64,000 nucleotides of DNA from Neoceratodus forsteri (GCA_016271365.2 CM057454.1:700987501-701051500); one strand, 5' to 3'; shown: positions 35,856-49,200, counted from the stretch's first letter. Notes: generated from the letters alone by a model not told the origin. Numbers and translations are program-made.

Positions 35856-37980
35856 CCAGAACCAGAGTAATACATGCACAATCTGAAATCATAAGGAATG
35901 CATTTGTTCCTAATGTTCACTATAGAATAAAGATCAAATGGCCATGCATACCCTTCACATTATAGCAAGACTAGCAATTGTCAAACTGGACTGGTAAAAC
36001 TTTAGCTCTTGGATGCATTTGAGAATAATGGAATCTCCCATGACTTACCCCATTTCTGATACCTAATGCTAGGGTGGGGGTGTACAGTAAAAGACACTGT
36101 AAATCATACATAACAGCAGGGTGAGTCAAACCAGTCACTCAATAAAAATAAACCTAAATTACAGTTGTAGCCAGTGACAACATGTACTATATATATTTGG
36201 ATACATCACAAATATAGCACAGGAAATCCAACTGAAATGAATGGGGATTTCTGGTGACACTGTGATATATCTGGATATTTTGCATCATGCCACTACTACC
36301 ACTGTATGTTTGTGACAGTGCTTAACAAAATGTAAAATAAAATGGGAATATGTGGAGGAAGACAAAAGTTATAAAAGTTACAGGGAAATGCAGGAATCGG
36401 CAGAGATACATGGGAGGTAGGAAGAAGACAGGCAGGAAAAAGGAGGCAAATAAGGGAGTTAGATATATCAGAAGAAAGTGGGGCAAGGAATGGAAGGCTA
36501 GCTAGTAACAGGAACACTCTATGAGAAGCCAAAGGAAGTGATATTTAAATGAGAGGAGGAGTTGTAGATGTCAATGAAGTGGCTTTTCCAGTGGTAGGTG
36601 AAAGGATGAGAGGAGACTATTTATCCAGAAGATGTCCTGAATGATAATTGTGAATGGACATTCATTAGCAGAGTGGAGAAAGTAGGTGGGAGAAATAAGG
36701 GAAGAGCCATCCCATTATAGGGAGAAATGGGCATTGCAGGGGAATGGTGCCTGGCATTCAGAGAAGGGAAAGATTTAAGCCAAGAGAAGACTGATAGTAG
36801 CAGAGTGGCAGCACATGTATCATCTTATGGTATGGGACAGCAGAATCAATTTGACAGAGGCAAAATTAAGTAGTAAATAAAACAAAATGTACAAAAGTGG
36901 GATTTAGATGTGGGACAGCAATCATGGCTGCTCCTTTAAAATATTTAACAACTTATTAAATGAGTACAGCCTAATACAAGAATTAGATCTAAATGTGATT
37001 AACAACAATTAAAATGAGGCCTTGAGTAATTTAATAATGATAATTTAACAGATCCAGGCCTTGTATCAGTCTGACGTCATGTAAAAGGAAATACACGTGG
37101 TTCTGGCACCTGATGGTGAACAGTATAACAAAACTACAATAGAACTTGTCTAGTAAGGACATTTTCAAGACCAAAGGATCTATCCTTAATATTAATTTGT
37201 TCTTAATGTGCAGGTTCCACAGTACAAACACATTACATTCAGGACAATAAGAAATATCCTTACTATTACAGCATCCTTAATATGCAGTGCTCTCAGTAGA
37301 CACATTTCATTATTTTTCCTTAGGTAGATTTACAGAAAAAATACAATGAAAGCATTCAAAATACAAAAAGAGTAAACTGGCTTCTGAAAGCACATCTTCA
37401 TAGCCAAAACATGACATCCATCCTGCTAAATATTTCTGTTTTTCTTTAAGTGAAGCAATCTCACAATGTCCCATTATGAAATGAAAATCTTCCAATTCCC
37501 TAATTTGTTTTGAATCTCCCAAACTACATTGAGATGGGCCCTGGTTTCAATCAAAAACAGAAGTCTTTTAAGTACCAAACTGTTGAAACTAATCAAACTG
37601 TTGTATTTAAGTTGTTTAAAAGATGGAAATAATACGGACTAAAAAATTAGCAAATATTAAATTTTGTATGATTGTCATATTTAATCTCCATGTTGTAGGG
37701 GAAAAAGGATTATTCTCCTTGCTAGATGGATATCATGATGATGGGGTCTTTGTGTATATAAAGGTCTTGCAGTTTTACATATTGCAGATGAGTTTAGTCT
37801 TCCAAATACATAATTAAAGAGGCTAAATGGGTAGTAATCTTTCTGAAGCAGAACAATTTCACATACCCTGAGCCTGGACAACTGATTGCCTCAATCAAGC
37901 TGAAGAATTTAGTATTTTTAAAATTCTTCAAAACAGCACATACTTCCAAAAATAAAACATGGCCGTGAATCATTGTTGTC
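35856..37980. other. Unassigned tail of copy B
   Basis: Duplicate of 14701-16854. Purine-rich to 36800, then AT-rich. No known repeat is recognised apart from one conserved minus-strand open segment listed next. Confidence 0.45.
37310..37522 (-). other. Open minus-strand segment retained in both duplicate copies
   Basis: The minus strand reads GDSKQIRELEDFHFIMGHCE, then ASLKEKQKYLAGWMSCFGYE and LPKEK before a stop. The equivalent in copy A (about 16200-16370) reads the same except for a few residues until a frameshift after FGYEDVL. The composition is unlike simple repeat translation (charged, with a GWMSCFGYED phrase). I cannot assign a family. It may be an exon-like relic or part of an unknown transposon, or chance. 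Confidence 0.25.
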
Positions 37981-38222
37981 AATATGCTGTGCAGTGTCTT
38001 CCTGTGGGACTCTTATGTGAAGGTCAGACAAGTTAGCATGGTCCATCAAGATAAGCAGAGCTAGAAATGATACTTATCTAACAAAGAACTCAGCAGAATG
38101 TGACTTCTTCACTGTTTGCAACTTTCAGCATTTCACTATATTCTATATTCTCTAGCTAACTTTATAGTACATAAAGGTAAACTCTCATAAAGGTAAACTC
38201 ATAAACTCACATAAAGGTGAAA
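37981..38222. other. Spacer right of the duplication with a short tandem repeat
   Basis: Unique sequence. At 38170-38220 there are three imperfect copies of a unit like 'cataaaggtaaactc'. No gene is recognised. Confidence 0.6.
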
Positions 38223-41200
38223 ACATCTCCATCATCCACCTAAGCATTCAGAACATCCCAACCAAAATTAATGCGTTCCAGGCCTGGGTCACCTGCACGA
38301 TTTTGAAGTTGTAGCTCTTTCTGAAACCTGGCTTTCACCCAAAATCTCTGATGGGGAGTGAGCCCTTGAATGCTACACTCAGTCAGAAAAAGACAGACCT
38401 AGGAAAAAGAAGCTGCATGTTCTTTGTTTCGAACAAGTTCTCCTTTACCAAACTCAACTCCAACTTGGATTTTACAATGCTTGAGACCCTGTCCATCAAC
38501 CTCCTTCTTGGACTTCATAAAACCCTCACCATCACAACTGCCTATCTCCCCCAGAACTCCAACAAGAAATCCCTGTTAGCCTCAAAATACACTCCCCTCA
38601 ACAAGGAGTAGATACTTCTGGGGACTTCAACATTAATTGGGTCTCCAGCCATGCTGACTCAGTTAAATGCTGCGTCACAGGCCATGGCTACACCAGCTGA
38701 TTACTACCCCCACCAGGTTCAGCTATAACACAGGGACTCAAATGTTAATCAACCGGATCATTGTCACCAATCTATCCCGTATCATCAATGTGGGAGTTTT
38801 GCCTGACTGTATTAGTGATCAGTCGCCACTTTCTGACCCTGGTCAGCTCAATTTCCCAACCCCTTCCAAGTTTATCTTCCCAGATGTCTGAACAATACCA
38901 GTATCTAGGACTTAACCCATGCTTTTCACCTGGTAGACTGGTCCTTTACCTTTGTCTCAGACGACCTTGATACCATCATAAACAAATTTTCCACTATTTT
39001 TAACAGTGTCTCTGATAAATTTGCCCTACCAAGCAAATAAGGGTCAGGGAACATGTAAACAAATGAGTCTCCCCAACATCATTAAATTGATGAGGACCAG
39101 GGACAAGGCCTTGGTCAGATACTCTAAGCACAAGGACCCTGCTCAGCTCGTCCTTTACAAACACTCAGAAACAAGGGCAAATCCACCATCAGAAAGTTCA
39201 AAGTCAGTTATCTCCAGAATAAACAACTCGGGAATCTGACAACCCTGTCAACTCTGGGGCACTCTCAACTCCTTCACGAGAAGAACAAGAAGGATGAACC
39301 CATCACCCTTACTCAAGGAATAGACAGACCAATGACCTCAAGGAAGTTGCCAACATTTTCAATTCCTTTTCAGTGACCTTAATAAATACAAACCTCCCAC
39401 ACTCACCCACCCACCCCTGTCACACCATTCCCTCCCTCCCAAAACCAACCCCAGCACTGAGCTCTGTCCTAAATTTTAATTTCCGGGCCCTCAAGCCCTC
39501 AGACACTATCAAGATCATATGGAGTAACAACCCCAAACCCAGCAGAGAGGCAGATGGTATCTTTTTTAAATCCTTAAGCTCTGCATCAAACCTCTAGCAG
39601 CCCTCTCACCAACATACTCAACCTCTCACTTTGCTCCATTTTTTTCCTAGCATCTGGAAAGCCATTATCATTAAACTGCTTTACAAGTCTGGGTCCAGGA
39701 GTAAAGTAGGAATTATCAACCTATCTCTCCTCACCCCTCTCCAAAATCTTCAAAAAGTCATCCAGACTGAGCTCACTACCTTCCTCAATGATAAAAACTT
39801 TCTCTCTGAAGCTCAGCATTGTTTCAGATCAGGTCACAGCACTGAAACAACCCTTGTCAAGTTCGCTAGTGATAGCCACAAGACAAATGACAATGGCCTG
39901 TATACATGCTCAGTTTTGTGGACTTGACCAAGGCCTTTGACCTGGTCAGCCACAGCCTGCTATTGGACACCCTTATTGACTTACAAATCTCTGAGAACGT
40001 GGTCAAATGGGTTGGGAGTTACCTCTCCCTTAGATCCCAGAAGACAACGATAAATGGGCACCTTTCTGAGGACTGCCAAATAAAATATGGGATCCCCAGG
40101 GATACATTCTGGGCCTGCCTCTGTTATCCCTTTTTATAAACAGGCTTCCTGATATCTGCCACTCTTCTGAAATTGTTATTTATACAGACACTGCTTTTTA
40201 TTGCAGCAAAAAACCTTGGCACAATGTTTTCTAATCTGCAAGCTGATTTCAACAAACTGCAATCTTGGTTTTCTGCCAAAACAAGGTCCTCAACTCTGAG
40301 AAGAACACGTCTCATGACTTTCTCAGGCCCTAAGAAAGCTCTTAATTTAAATCTAATCCTTGCAGACAATCAGGAAATAGCACTGAAAAGTGGATGACTT
40401 TATATATCTGGGAATGTTCCTAGACCCACACCTGATGTACCACAAACATGTATCAATCATCATCAAAAGATCCATATGATGCTTAGACTCCTATATAGAA
40501 TCAGGAAGTTCCTTATTCCTGCCTCCAGGTGATGTCTGGCTAGCACCTTTTTCCCCCTTCTGGAGAATGGTTAGATTGTCTTCTCCCCCTCCTGTTCTCA
40601 AAACTCAGGACACTTACGATAACATCGCTCACTTCGTTACTGGCCTTCCATTGTCTACCCACCACTGCACCATATACAACTCCCTTAACTGGCTCACCAT
40701 TGAAAATAGGTTCCTATTCAAAATACTCTCATTCCTACACAAGGTTAATCTAAACTCACCACCATCAGGCATCACCTCTCTTTTCTCTAAGCGATCACTA
40801 AAGCTGTACAAGGGGGACTTCATCTTCGGCATCCTATTTTACCACACCTCTAATGCACAGAGTCCATCACCTATAAGGATCCTAAGCTTTATAACAACAA
40901 CCTGCCCCTAGTCATTCTAACCTGCAGCAACTGCATCAGTTCCTTTAATCCTCCTAGGACCACTTCCTCAATGCTTCGATCTGTTTGTGCCCCAATCAGG
41001 AGCCCTACAGTAAGAAGCATGATCAAACTGTTCCCCTTCATCCTCTCCTATCTATTTAATTCCCCTCTCCTCCTCTCCCCTCCCTCCTCCCACTACACCT
41101 CCTTCCTTCAACCTACTTTCTCCCTCTCTAATGCTTACCCTGACACCAAGCTAACGTTTTTTCTCAGAGGCTGTTATGGTTGATTATATCTATCAATGTT

Positions 41201-41545
41201 GAAGCTCTGTCTCCATGTTTGCCACTGTGTTTTAATCAACTTGTGTTATCCATTGTAAATTTGGTAGGCCATTGTGCATATTTATGTCATAGTTTATAAT
41301 CGAATGTTTCATTTGAAGATATTTTCACCATGATTGTTCTCTCCACTATGTATATAATTCCTATTTATATTGCATTTTACTTATTCCCACCTCTCTGTGC
41401 AATCCATTGTGCCTGACCCTGTTGTCCATAGTATTTACCTTCAAATGTAGACTTGTTGTCTGTTTTTATTCTGCTTAACTGAACATCTGTAAAATTGACA
41501 TTTTCTCACATACTCTCAGTATAAAATAAAATGGATTGACTGATA
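38223..41545 (+). mobile_element. Non-LTR LINE of Rex1/L2-like type, broken
   Basis: The endonuclease starts with LSIQNIPTKINAFQAWVTC-like residues (about 38245-38300). RT blocks are IKLLYKSGSRSKVG (39670-39710), HCFRSGHSTETTLVKFAS (about 39815-39870), FVDLTKAFDLVSHSLLLDTL (about 39912-39972), IKYGIPR (about 40080-40100) and an MFSNLQADFNKLQSWFSA block (about 40225-40280). The YADD position is eroded ('atttatacagacactgct', about 40180). The 3' end is at about 41545, after 'agtataaaataaaatgga'. Numerous frameshifts are present. RT is certain; assignment to Rex1 or L2 rather than another CR1-group clade is tentative. Not active. Confidence 0.75.
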
Positions 41546-41737
41546 ATACTAATTATCTGTGTACTATCTTTTTGCTAGTATTAACAAATTCCTCATTCTG
41601 GTTTAGGTGACACATCACAGCCTCAATCCACTTTTAAATTCCAATATGCACTTGTTAATATAGACTAAAAATATGTACCTGACCAGACTATTCATGTGTT
41701 TTGTATGGCTGTGTAATTAAGCAATAACAACTGAGAA

Positions 41738-41844
41738 GCCAGTCATTTCCAAGGAATTAATGACTGGTTCGGGAGTAGGTGGCCCAAGGTACAGCCATGG
41801 GCCACCTTCCTCCAGCCGGTCATTAATCTCAGGAAATGACAGGC
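41738..41844. repeat. 107-bp near-perfect hairpin
   Basis: The arm starting 'gccagtcatttcc' (41738) pairs with 'ggaaatgacaggc' (41832-41844). The core 'ggtggcccaaggt' pairs with 'atgggccacc' around 41779-41806. Only a few mismatches occur along arms of about 50 bp. This is the typical shape of a palindromic MITE or fold-back element. No coding capacity. Confidence 0.8.
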
Positions 41845-43049
41845 TTTGAGGCTGTAATTGAGATTAAAAGTCTAATCACAATAAAATGTTAATTTTTCCC
41901 ATTTATTTTAGCTTAATTAAGATTTTAAGTAGAGTAGAATGAGCAGTGGGTGCTTCAGAGCATCAGTTGGCAGCTGGATTGGTCATTTATAAGATGTTAA
42001 TAACCAGTCTAGTAGCCAATCAGGGGCCTTGCTGGCTCATGAATAATTCATTAGACTTATAATTAACAACACTGAATATTCATTATTGCTCTGCAACTCA
42101 ATAAACCCCAAAGAATCTCTTATGTAAAATAACATGTCTATCAAAACTCTCTATAGTAGTTTAGTTTTATTTAGCTTAGTTGTTAAGCAGGAAGCTATAG
42201 CTTCTTCCTGTTATCTCCATTCATACTCATTTGTGCAGATTTTATAGATTATTTTATGCTTAGTATACAGTAACATATGGTGAGAAATGAGTAGTGACAT
42301 GCTCAACAGACTGTTACAGCAGTTGAAGCAGTTCATTATCACTGCCCCCACACATATATTTTGCATACCTATGATGCTTTGTGCTGGCTGTGAGGCTTAT
42401 GACTCCATGTGTGTTTACAGAGATCACATGGATTAGAAGGTACTGTATATGTCTCCTTGTGTCATTATGCATCTTACATATTGTTCTACTTCTTTCTTGT
42501 CAGCATTTATTTTAAATTACTTTTACGTCTTTCCACTCACTAGAATAATGAATATTCTTAAAAATATGAGTCCTCTCAAAGGTAAGGCCAACGGCAATTG
42601 CACAGACTTACTGGATTTAGCCTAAGCAGACCCTGCAATCCCAAGTGTTGACTATAGTTAGTGCATATGTTGTCAGATTTCACCAGCTTCTTGAAGCTGA
42701 AGATTTGAAAACAGTGGTGCAGCCCTATGTTGTTTCAAGTGGTGTAGTGTATTTGTTCAGGTCAGACCCCTACAGCTGCTACAGAATGCTGTAGCTCGTC
42801 TCCTTACTCCAGAACCCCGTACCTTATTATTGTGGATTTTATAGGAAAAAGTTCAGATGTTTCCTAGTCAATTACTCCGACATACATAGTTGCATATCCA
42901 TGATGCTTTGTTAGGTTTGAAGCTTTCAATTGTATATGTGTTTTTGAAACCACCTACATTGGACTGTATCTGCCTTCTTGAATCATTTAAGCATGCAGCA
43001 TATATTATCTTTTATTGATTGGCATTTAAAGACTTCACCTCTTTCTGCA
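41845..43049. other. Unassigned AT-rich sequence
   Basis: No domain is recognised. Phrases near 42353-42385 ('ttgcatacctatgatgcttt') recur as 'ttgcatatccatgatgcttt' near 42891-42910, suggesting two copies of a short unknown repeat. Confidence 0.4.
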
Positions 43050-44480
43050 TACTGTATGTGTGTAGGTGACATCATACTCTACTACAGTGCTACTACAATG
43101 ACCGCAGTAAAATCTGAACTCCACGTTGATTTTAGCACAATATCCCCTGGTTCATGAGCAACTACATGATGCTTAATGCAACTAAAAGTAAGTCTGTATT
43201 GTTTGGATCCAAGAACTTTCTTTCCGCTGATCCACTTGCAATCGTAACATCAGAAGGCAACACTACTGAGCAAGTCAACATATCCAAATATCTTGGAATT
43301 GTCATATCATTTATTTGCAACACTGCCCATGCTGAATGCTGCTCCCAAGTTTTGTCTTACATTTCGATCTCCTCCGGTGCTTCCATAGAGACTTCTCTGT
43401 GAGCTAATGGGAGGTTAAATATAAGACAAAGTCCTGGGAGCAACATTAAGCATGGGTTGGTGCCAAATGATTTTTCCCTAAGAAAGCAGCCTGTGTGTCT
43501 TCTGTGAGGAGGGGTGAGTGTGCTTATCATCTGTAAAAGTACGTAATTATTTGCAAGCAGCACCACCTTCCCAGTGCCAGTCCTCCTACTCAGTGTATCT
43601 AGGAATTTGTTTTGATGTATAACTTACATACAGTAGACACAGTGATCACATCTTAACAGCCATAGGACCCAAACTCAGTGGTGATGTAAGGAAGCTGATA
43701 TGAGTCTCCCACTTTCTGCTGCCATCCACTGACCATGGAAACATCATATACTGCTGTGCAATTAAAACCGCCAGTTGTCCCTGAATCATTTGTAAAACAA
43801 GGTGTGCAGGTTTATCATCTACTATGGATGGTCTACCCATAATTGTTCGTTGCGACCAGCTAAACTGGTCAAGACCTTCTACCAGGCAGGACTATCACTG
43901 GTTTTCTTTGTTGTACAACTGTACACGAGGAAAACACCTGATTATCTCTAAGCATACTTCACAGTGAAGCAGTGCCTATTCACTCCATTCACTAGAAGCA
44001 CTTAACTTCTTAATTCACAGGATGAAGTGTGAATTTTGTAGAAACTCCTTTGCATTTACAGCATGGGACACCTGGGAAAAACTCCTTTCCATCTGAGAAA
44101 TGCTTTATATTAACTTGCAAGTGTTCAAGTCCAGTCTTTCCAACCACCTTAGAACTTCTGGTATTTTGTTCCAGAAACCCCATCTCCTGGACCATGATTA
44201 TGTTGAAAACAATGCTCATACTCATAGTTTGCTGTGACCACACTTTGTTAGCTTGCTTTGATTACTGTTTGTCTACATTTACCTTTGCAGTTTTTCTTTT
44301 CTGTGTATATTTCTGCCCATATGCAACTATTCCTGCTGACTATGTTAATGTAATGACTGCTGCTATCCTTCCAGGGAACCCCATGAAAATGAGATGCTGC
44401 ATCTCAAGGGTTATCAAGGGGTGCAATTTAAATTATATAAATACGCACATAAACAAACAAACAAACAAATAAGTACATTT
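43050..44480 (+). pseudogene. Non-LTR reverse transcriptase fragment, interrupted
   Basis: Plus-strand frames give an RT segment starting at the YADD region (GDIILYYSATTMTAVKSEL, about 43065-43125). It continues FMSNYMMLNATKSKSVLFGS (about 43150-43210) and VNISKYLGIVI (about 43276-43310). The match resumes after an insertion with YLGICFDV (about 43595-43620), HSDHILTAIGPKLSGDVRKL (about 43637-43700) and a C-terminal region to about 44100. The (AAAC)n-like run at 44445-44470 may be its tail. It belongs to the CR1/L2/Rex group by motif style. The 5' half is missing. Confidence 0.65.
43303..43595. mobile_element. 293-bp insertion with internal hairpin and long direct flanks
   Basis: The host RT sequence 'tatcttggaattgt' (43289-43302) reappears as 'tatctaggaatttgt' (43596-43610), so the intervening 293 bp are an insertion with a target duplication of about 14 bp. 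Inside, 43306-43473 is an inverted repeat: 'cccatgctgaatgctgctcc' (from 43327) pairs with 'gggagcaacattaagcatgg' (to about 43455). A duplication this long is more typical of LINE-mobilised insertions than of cut-and-paste MITEs. No coding capacity. Confidence 0.7.
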
Positions 44481-45704
44481 CACTCACTATGTAAATAAAC
44501 AAATTGCATGCATCTGATCCCAGAGTAAAGCTAATTTATTTATTTACCTACTATAGCCTACTGTAACTAAAATACCACATCTCATTTCCAGTGGGGTACT
44601 TCTGCTTCAGGCAGCTTGATGACTCACATTACCATTAGTACTTTGATTTTTTATTAACCTCATCCTGGGAGGGGAAAATAGATGAAAGCTGACATACTGT
44701 ATGTCGAACCAGATTAAACTGTTGGTGTTTTTCTTTTTTTTCTGAATGGAAAAATTCACCTAATAATTTCAAGAAGTGCAATGGGATCTTCAACATTAAC
44801 TTGAACAGTCATATAACAGGCAGACTGGATCTCAATTTATCATCTCGTAAAGATGGCTCCTCTAATAGTACAGTAGCCCAAAAACACTGTAATGAGCATT
44901 GGTATGGTTCCTTTTAAGCAAGTGGTGAGGGCCCCCTGCAGAGCTAACAGCACCACTTCCTACAGCACCTGATGTTTACTGGAGATTTCCATAATACCAC
45001 TGAGCAGGTGCAACCCTGCTGCTTAGCTTCAGACATCTGATAGGATCAGGCTAAAAGGAAGGCAAAGTTACAGGCTAGATTTAGGGTTAGGGTTAGGTCT
45101 GGTGCCAAGATTACAAATACCCTGTATTTGGTAGAGTAGACACTCATCAGTCCATTTATTACTGGAACTAAATCATGGCTTATGTCAAAATTCTATTAGA
45201 TCTGGCTATCTACATTGTTGAACTATATTATAGTATTGGATGTCATTCTATATGGAAATACATGCTTTAAACAAAGTTAATGTACCAAATTTAAAGGTCA
45301 CTGAATGTCGTACCATACTGTGGTACAACTTTGCATGCTTAATGCTCATGCCAGCTTTTCTCAGCCATGCTGCCCACCACATACCACACATACACAAAGC
45401 ACTCTGACATTTTCTTTTTACTTTACAAACCCATTCTAAGCCCCATAGCTTAGTACACACTCAACTGCCACTCCAGCATACCCAAGAAGTTATACATTTG
45501 ATTTTTGTTAACAAAATGTCAAATGCAGAGCACTGATCATTTACTGTTAGTTCTGATGTGCATTGCCAGTTTATTTATTTATTTTTAATACATGTGCAGG
45601 CTGGCACAGGGGATTGTTATTTCTCAGTCTCTGAAACTTGGTGAATTAGCAGTGTGTTCATTCTAAGATTTGTCAGCCTCAATGCCCACACTTCCCTTCC
45701 ATGG
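44481..45704. other. Unassigned sequence
   Basis: No element or gene is recognised. It includes three consecutive TTAGGG-like units (about 45080-45098) and a 'tttatttatttattttt' tract (about 45570-45587). Confidence 0.4.
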
Positions 45705-46269
45705 TATTTTTTATTGATTTTAAACAAGTTTATAAAACATTTTACAAATATGAACATTCAGAGTAATAACATAGATAAACAAATTCTTATTGGAGATAAA
45801 AAACTACATCTGATCGTATAATTAAGTTAAACATTTCAAAAGGTAAGTCATTTCATTACCAATTAAATGTCAATGGGGATATCCAGAAACCATCAAACAT
45901 CCCAGAAATAGTCATCAAATACAATAAAAAGGGTTTAAATATTTTAACTAGCTTTCTGCAAATATCAAACATATACTCTTCTAGCTCGGGTTCCAGAAAG
46001 GTCACCAAATTATATAAAAAAATGTCTAATTTGTCCACAAGAGAGTAGCATATTCATTGTTATAGAAGTATACCATCTGACTATACCATTCACTAATAGA
46101 AGGGAAAGGGTACTAGACTATTTCTGCAGTATTAAACTCTTAAAACTATGGCCACATAAACACCCCACATTTTTTGAAATCTATCTAAATTCAAAGATTC
46201 CAGGATTATTCCTAAAATATAAATTAGTGGAGATAACAGAATGGTTTGTTTTGTTACCTTGATACAACA

Positions 46270-49200
46270 TTTACCTACCTTGAAGTTCCTTGCAGTTCTT
46301 GTTGGCTATTTCCATGCTGCATCCATTCCTCATCAGAAATATTGAGACCCAGTTCTTCTCCCCATTTCCTTTTGACTTTAATGGTCAAACAAGTAGAGGT
46401 TAAACTACTAGTCAATATTTTATATATGATTCCTGCCCCTTTTAGTAAAGAAGTGCATATCAATTGATCCCAATATTCAGATATTACCAGATAGAAGTCC
46501 TTATTCAGTATATTAGATATATAAAGGTTTTTCCTTAACTGCAAATAATAATGAAATTGATATCTCTGGATTTTATATTTTTTCCTAAGTTCTTCAAATG
46601 AGTATAAAATTCTGGTCTTTGTGTCCACTAAATGAGCCAGTCTGTTAATGCCACATCTGGACCACTCTACATTTGAGTAATCTCTTTCCTTCTGAATAAT
46701 TTAGTATTACCCTTAATGGCATTAAATCTAAGGAATCCCTTTGGGATTTAATATACTATTAATTTTCCTAATCATTAGCACAGAACCAAGGATACAGGGA
46801 TTGTCTGAAAACTAGGTTTTGTGGTATATATAAAAATCAAAGAGAGAGCTTTATGTCAGAGTGCTTCTTTCCACAGTTAACCTTAAAGGTTAAGGTTCCT
46901 CTCTGTTATTCACATGTGGATTTTCAAAATGTTTTAAAGCATGTTTAAAAATGAAGGCTAACTGATACCTTTTCAACCAAGGCAAAGCAAAACCTCCAGC
47001 AACATATGGTGCTCTTAGTTTAGAAATACTCAGTCTGAGTGGTTTCCCTTGCCATAAAAAATTCCTTATAATACGATCAAGCCATTTAAAGATTGCTCTC
47101 TCCACCAAAATAGGTAGCTTTTGGAACAGAAAAAAGTCTGGGAGCAATATTCATTTTATTGTGGTTATTTTCCCCACAGTGTTACATTAAGTTTCCTCCA
47201 CCTAGATAACTCTAGCTCTATGTCTTTTATTAGTGGGTAATAGTTAAGATTTGAAGTTCTTTTATGTTTGTGAAGATCTGCAGTCCTAAGTACGTAATAC
47301 TTGATGTGAACTGATTTTTATCAAGAATGTTTTCCAAATGACTCTTTGTTTTGGGTGTCAGGCCATTATGTAGCACTTGTGTTTTTCCAGTTTAATTTAA
47401 GTCCTGAGATGTTTTTAAAAGCTGTAAGAGTTGCCTTCAGACATTGACATGAATATACTGGGTTTCCAAGTGAAAGCAGGAGGTCATTCGAAGGCTAAGG
47501 CTTTATGTTCTTTTCCCAAAAACTTTATGCCTTTGATCCCATTATGGTTATTAATTGTCTGTATTAGGGGTTCAAATGCTAAATAAAAAGGTAGGGGATA
47601 ACGGACACCCTTGCCTAGTCCCGCAAGATAATACAATTTTAGGAGATAACATACCATTAGTCAGCACTTGTGTCTCATGTTTGTCAAAGAGCATAGCTAC
47701 CCACTCAGAAAAAACTGATCCACAATTGAATTCCAATAAGGCCCTAGACATAAAGGTCCAATTAACTGAATCAAATGCTTTAAGCATATCAAGTAATAAA
47801 ATGGCATAAGGGATTTTATCCTTATTAGCTGACCAAATAAAATTAAGTAACCTATGAATAACATCAGCCCCAGATCTATTCCTAATGAACCCCACCTGTT
47901 CTTGACCTACTAGTTTAGTTATAACATTCTGTATACGTTTGGCTAAAACTTTTGCAAGTATGTAATAATCGGTGTTCATTAAAGAAATTGGTCTATAGTT
48001 GGAACAGTTCAAATTGTCCTTGTTTTTGGGGTAACAAAGTTAAAAGGTCTGTCTCATAAAAGGTGGAAGTGATTTATTTTCCCATGCTTCCAGTAGGGTT
48101 GAGTGCAAATGAGGCAGTATTGAGGGTGCAAGTTTTTATAATACTCCACAGGAAATCAGTCAGGACCAGGTGTTTTGCCTGTAGACAAGTCTGGTATAGC
48201 TAGATATATTTCTTCGGGAGATGCTTTTACCCAGAGCTTCCTTCTCCTGTTGTGACAGAGTTGGAAGTTTAAGATTTGTAAAAAAATTATCCAGATTATC
48301 ATATGGATAGTTTCCTTTATCTGAATAAATATTTGAAAGTATTCATAGAATTCATTATTTATTTTTTAATTTGAGTACGTGATCTCCATATGTATTTTGA
48401 ATGCCTGTTATAATGAGTTGTTGTTGAAGTCTCTCAGCCTTAGAGCAAGGAGACTTGCTTTTTCCCTAGCTTCCCAGTATTTTTGCTTTGTTCTGAATAG
48501 TGCATATTCTGCTTTCTGCAAAAGCATTGTATTAATTTCCCTTAAGTACTGACATTTTAGTAAGATTTCCACCTTTGGTGTCAGAGAATTTTGGGATAAA
48601 AAGAAATGCTTGTGAACTCCTTTTCATTTTGTACAGGAATTCTAGTTCTTTCCTTTTTGTTTGCTCAATAACTAATGAGTTTACCCTAATATACACTTTA
48701 TATGTTTCCCAGATGGATAAATACGATGTCTCACCGTTGTTGTTTATTTCAAAATACTCATATGTTTGTTTCATAACCCAAGTCAAGAATTCCTTGTCCT
48801 TCAAGAGGCTAGCATTGAGCCTCCACCTATGTGATTTTTCTCAGTATCCCCATGTACCAAATCAAGATGTAGCATGCATGATTAGATATTATGATATTAC
48901 CTATTTTTACCTCTAGAATATCTGTTATTTTAGAATTAGGTAATAGGATATAATCTGCTCTACTATACTGCTAATGTCTGTTTGAATAGAAGGAATCATC
49001 TCTGGTAGTTGGATTGACAATTCTCCATGAATCTGAGAGTCCTAAATCAGTTGATAGTTTTCAAAGGAGTCCCTTGACTTAGTGGACAACCGGTATTCTG
49101 CTACTGGAGGATCTGTCTAGAATAGGATCCATTAGCTCATTGAAATCCCCACCAATAATAATTTCATAGTCAGTGAATGCACTAAGAGATGCAGTTAGAG

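Larger units (their letters stand above)
16855..37980 (+). repeat. Tandem duplication, copy B (about 21.1 kb, contains an L1 insertion)
   Basis: Direct, head-to-tail second copy of the 1665-16854 unit. It is longer because a roughly 6.4-kb L1 sits inside its first CR1 at 24426-30872. Without that insertion it is slightly shorter than copy A. All other components keep the same order and orientation. Beyond 37980 the sequence has no counterpart in copy A's left flank, which fixes the right breakpoint. Confidence 0.95.

Noticed and set aside
45080..45098. Three consecutive TTAGGG-like units
   Set aside because: Too short to be a telomere or a meaningful interstitial telomeric tract; chance or slippage suffices.
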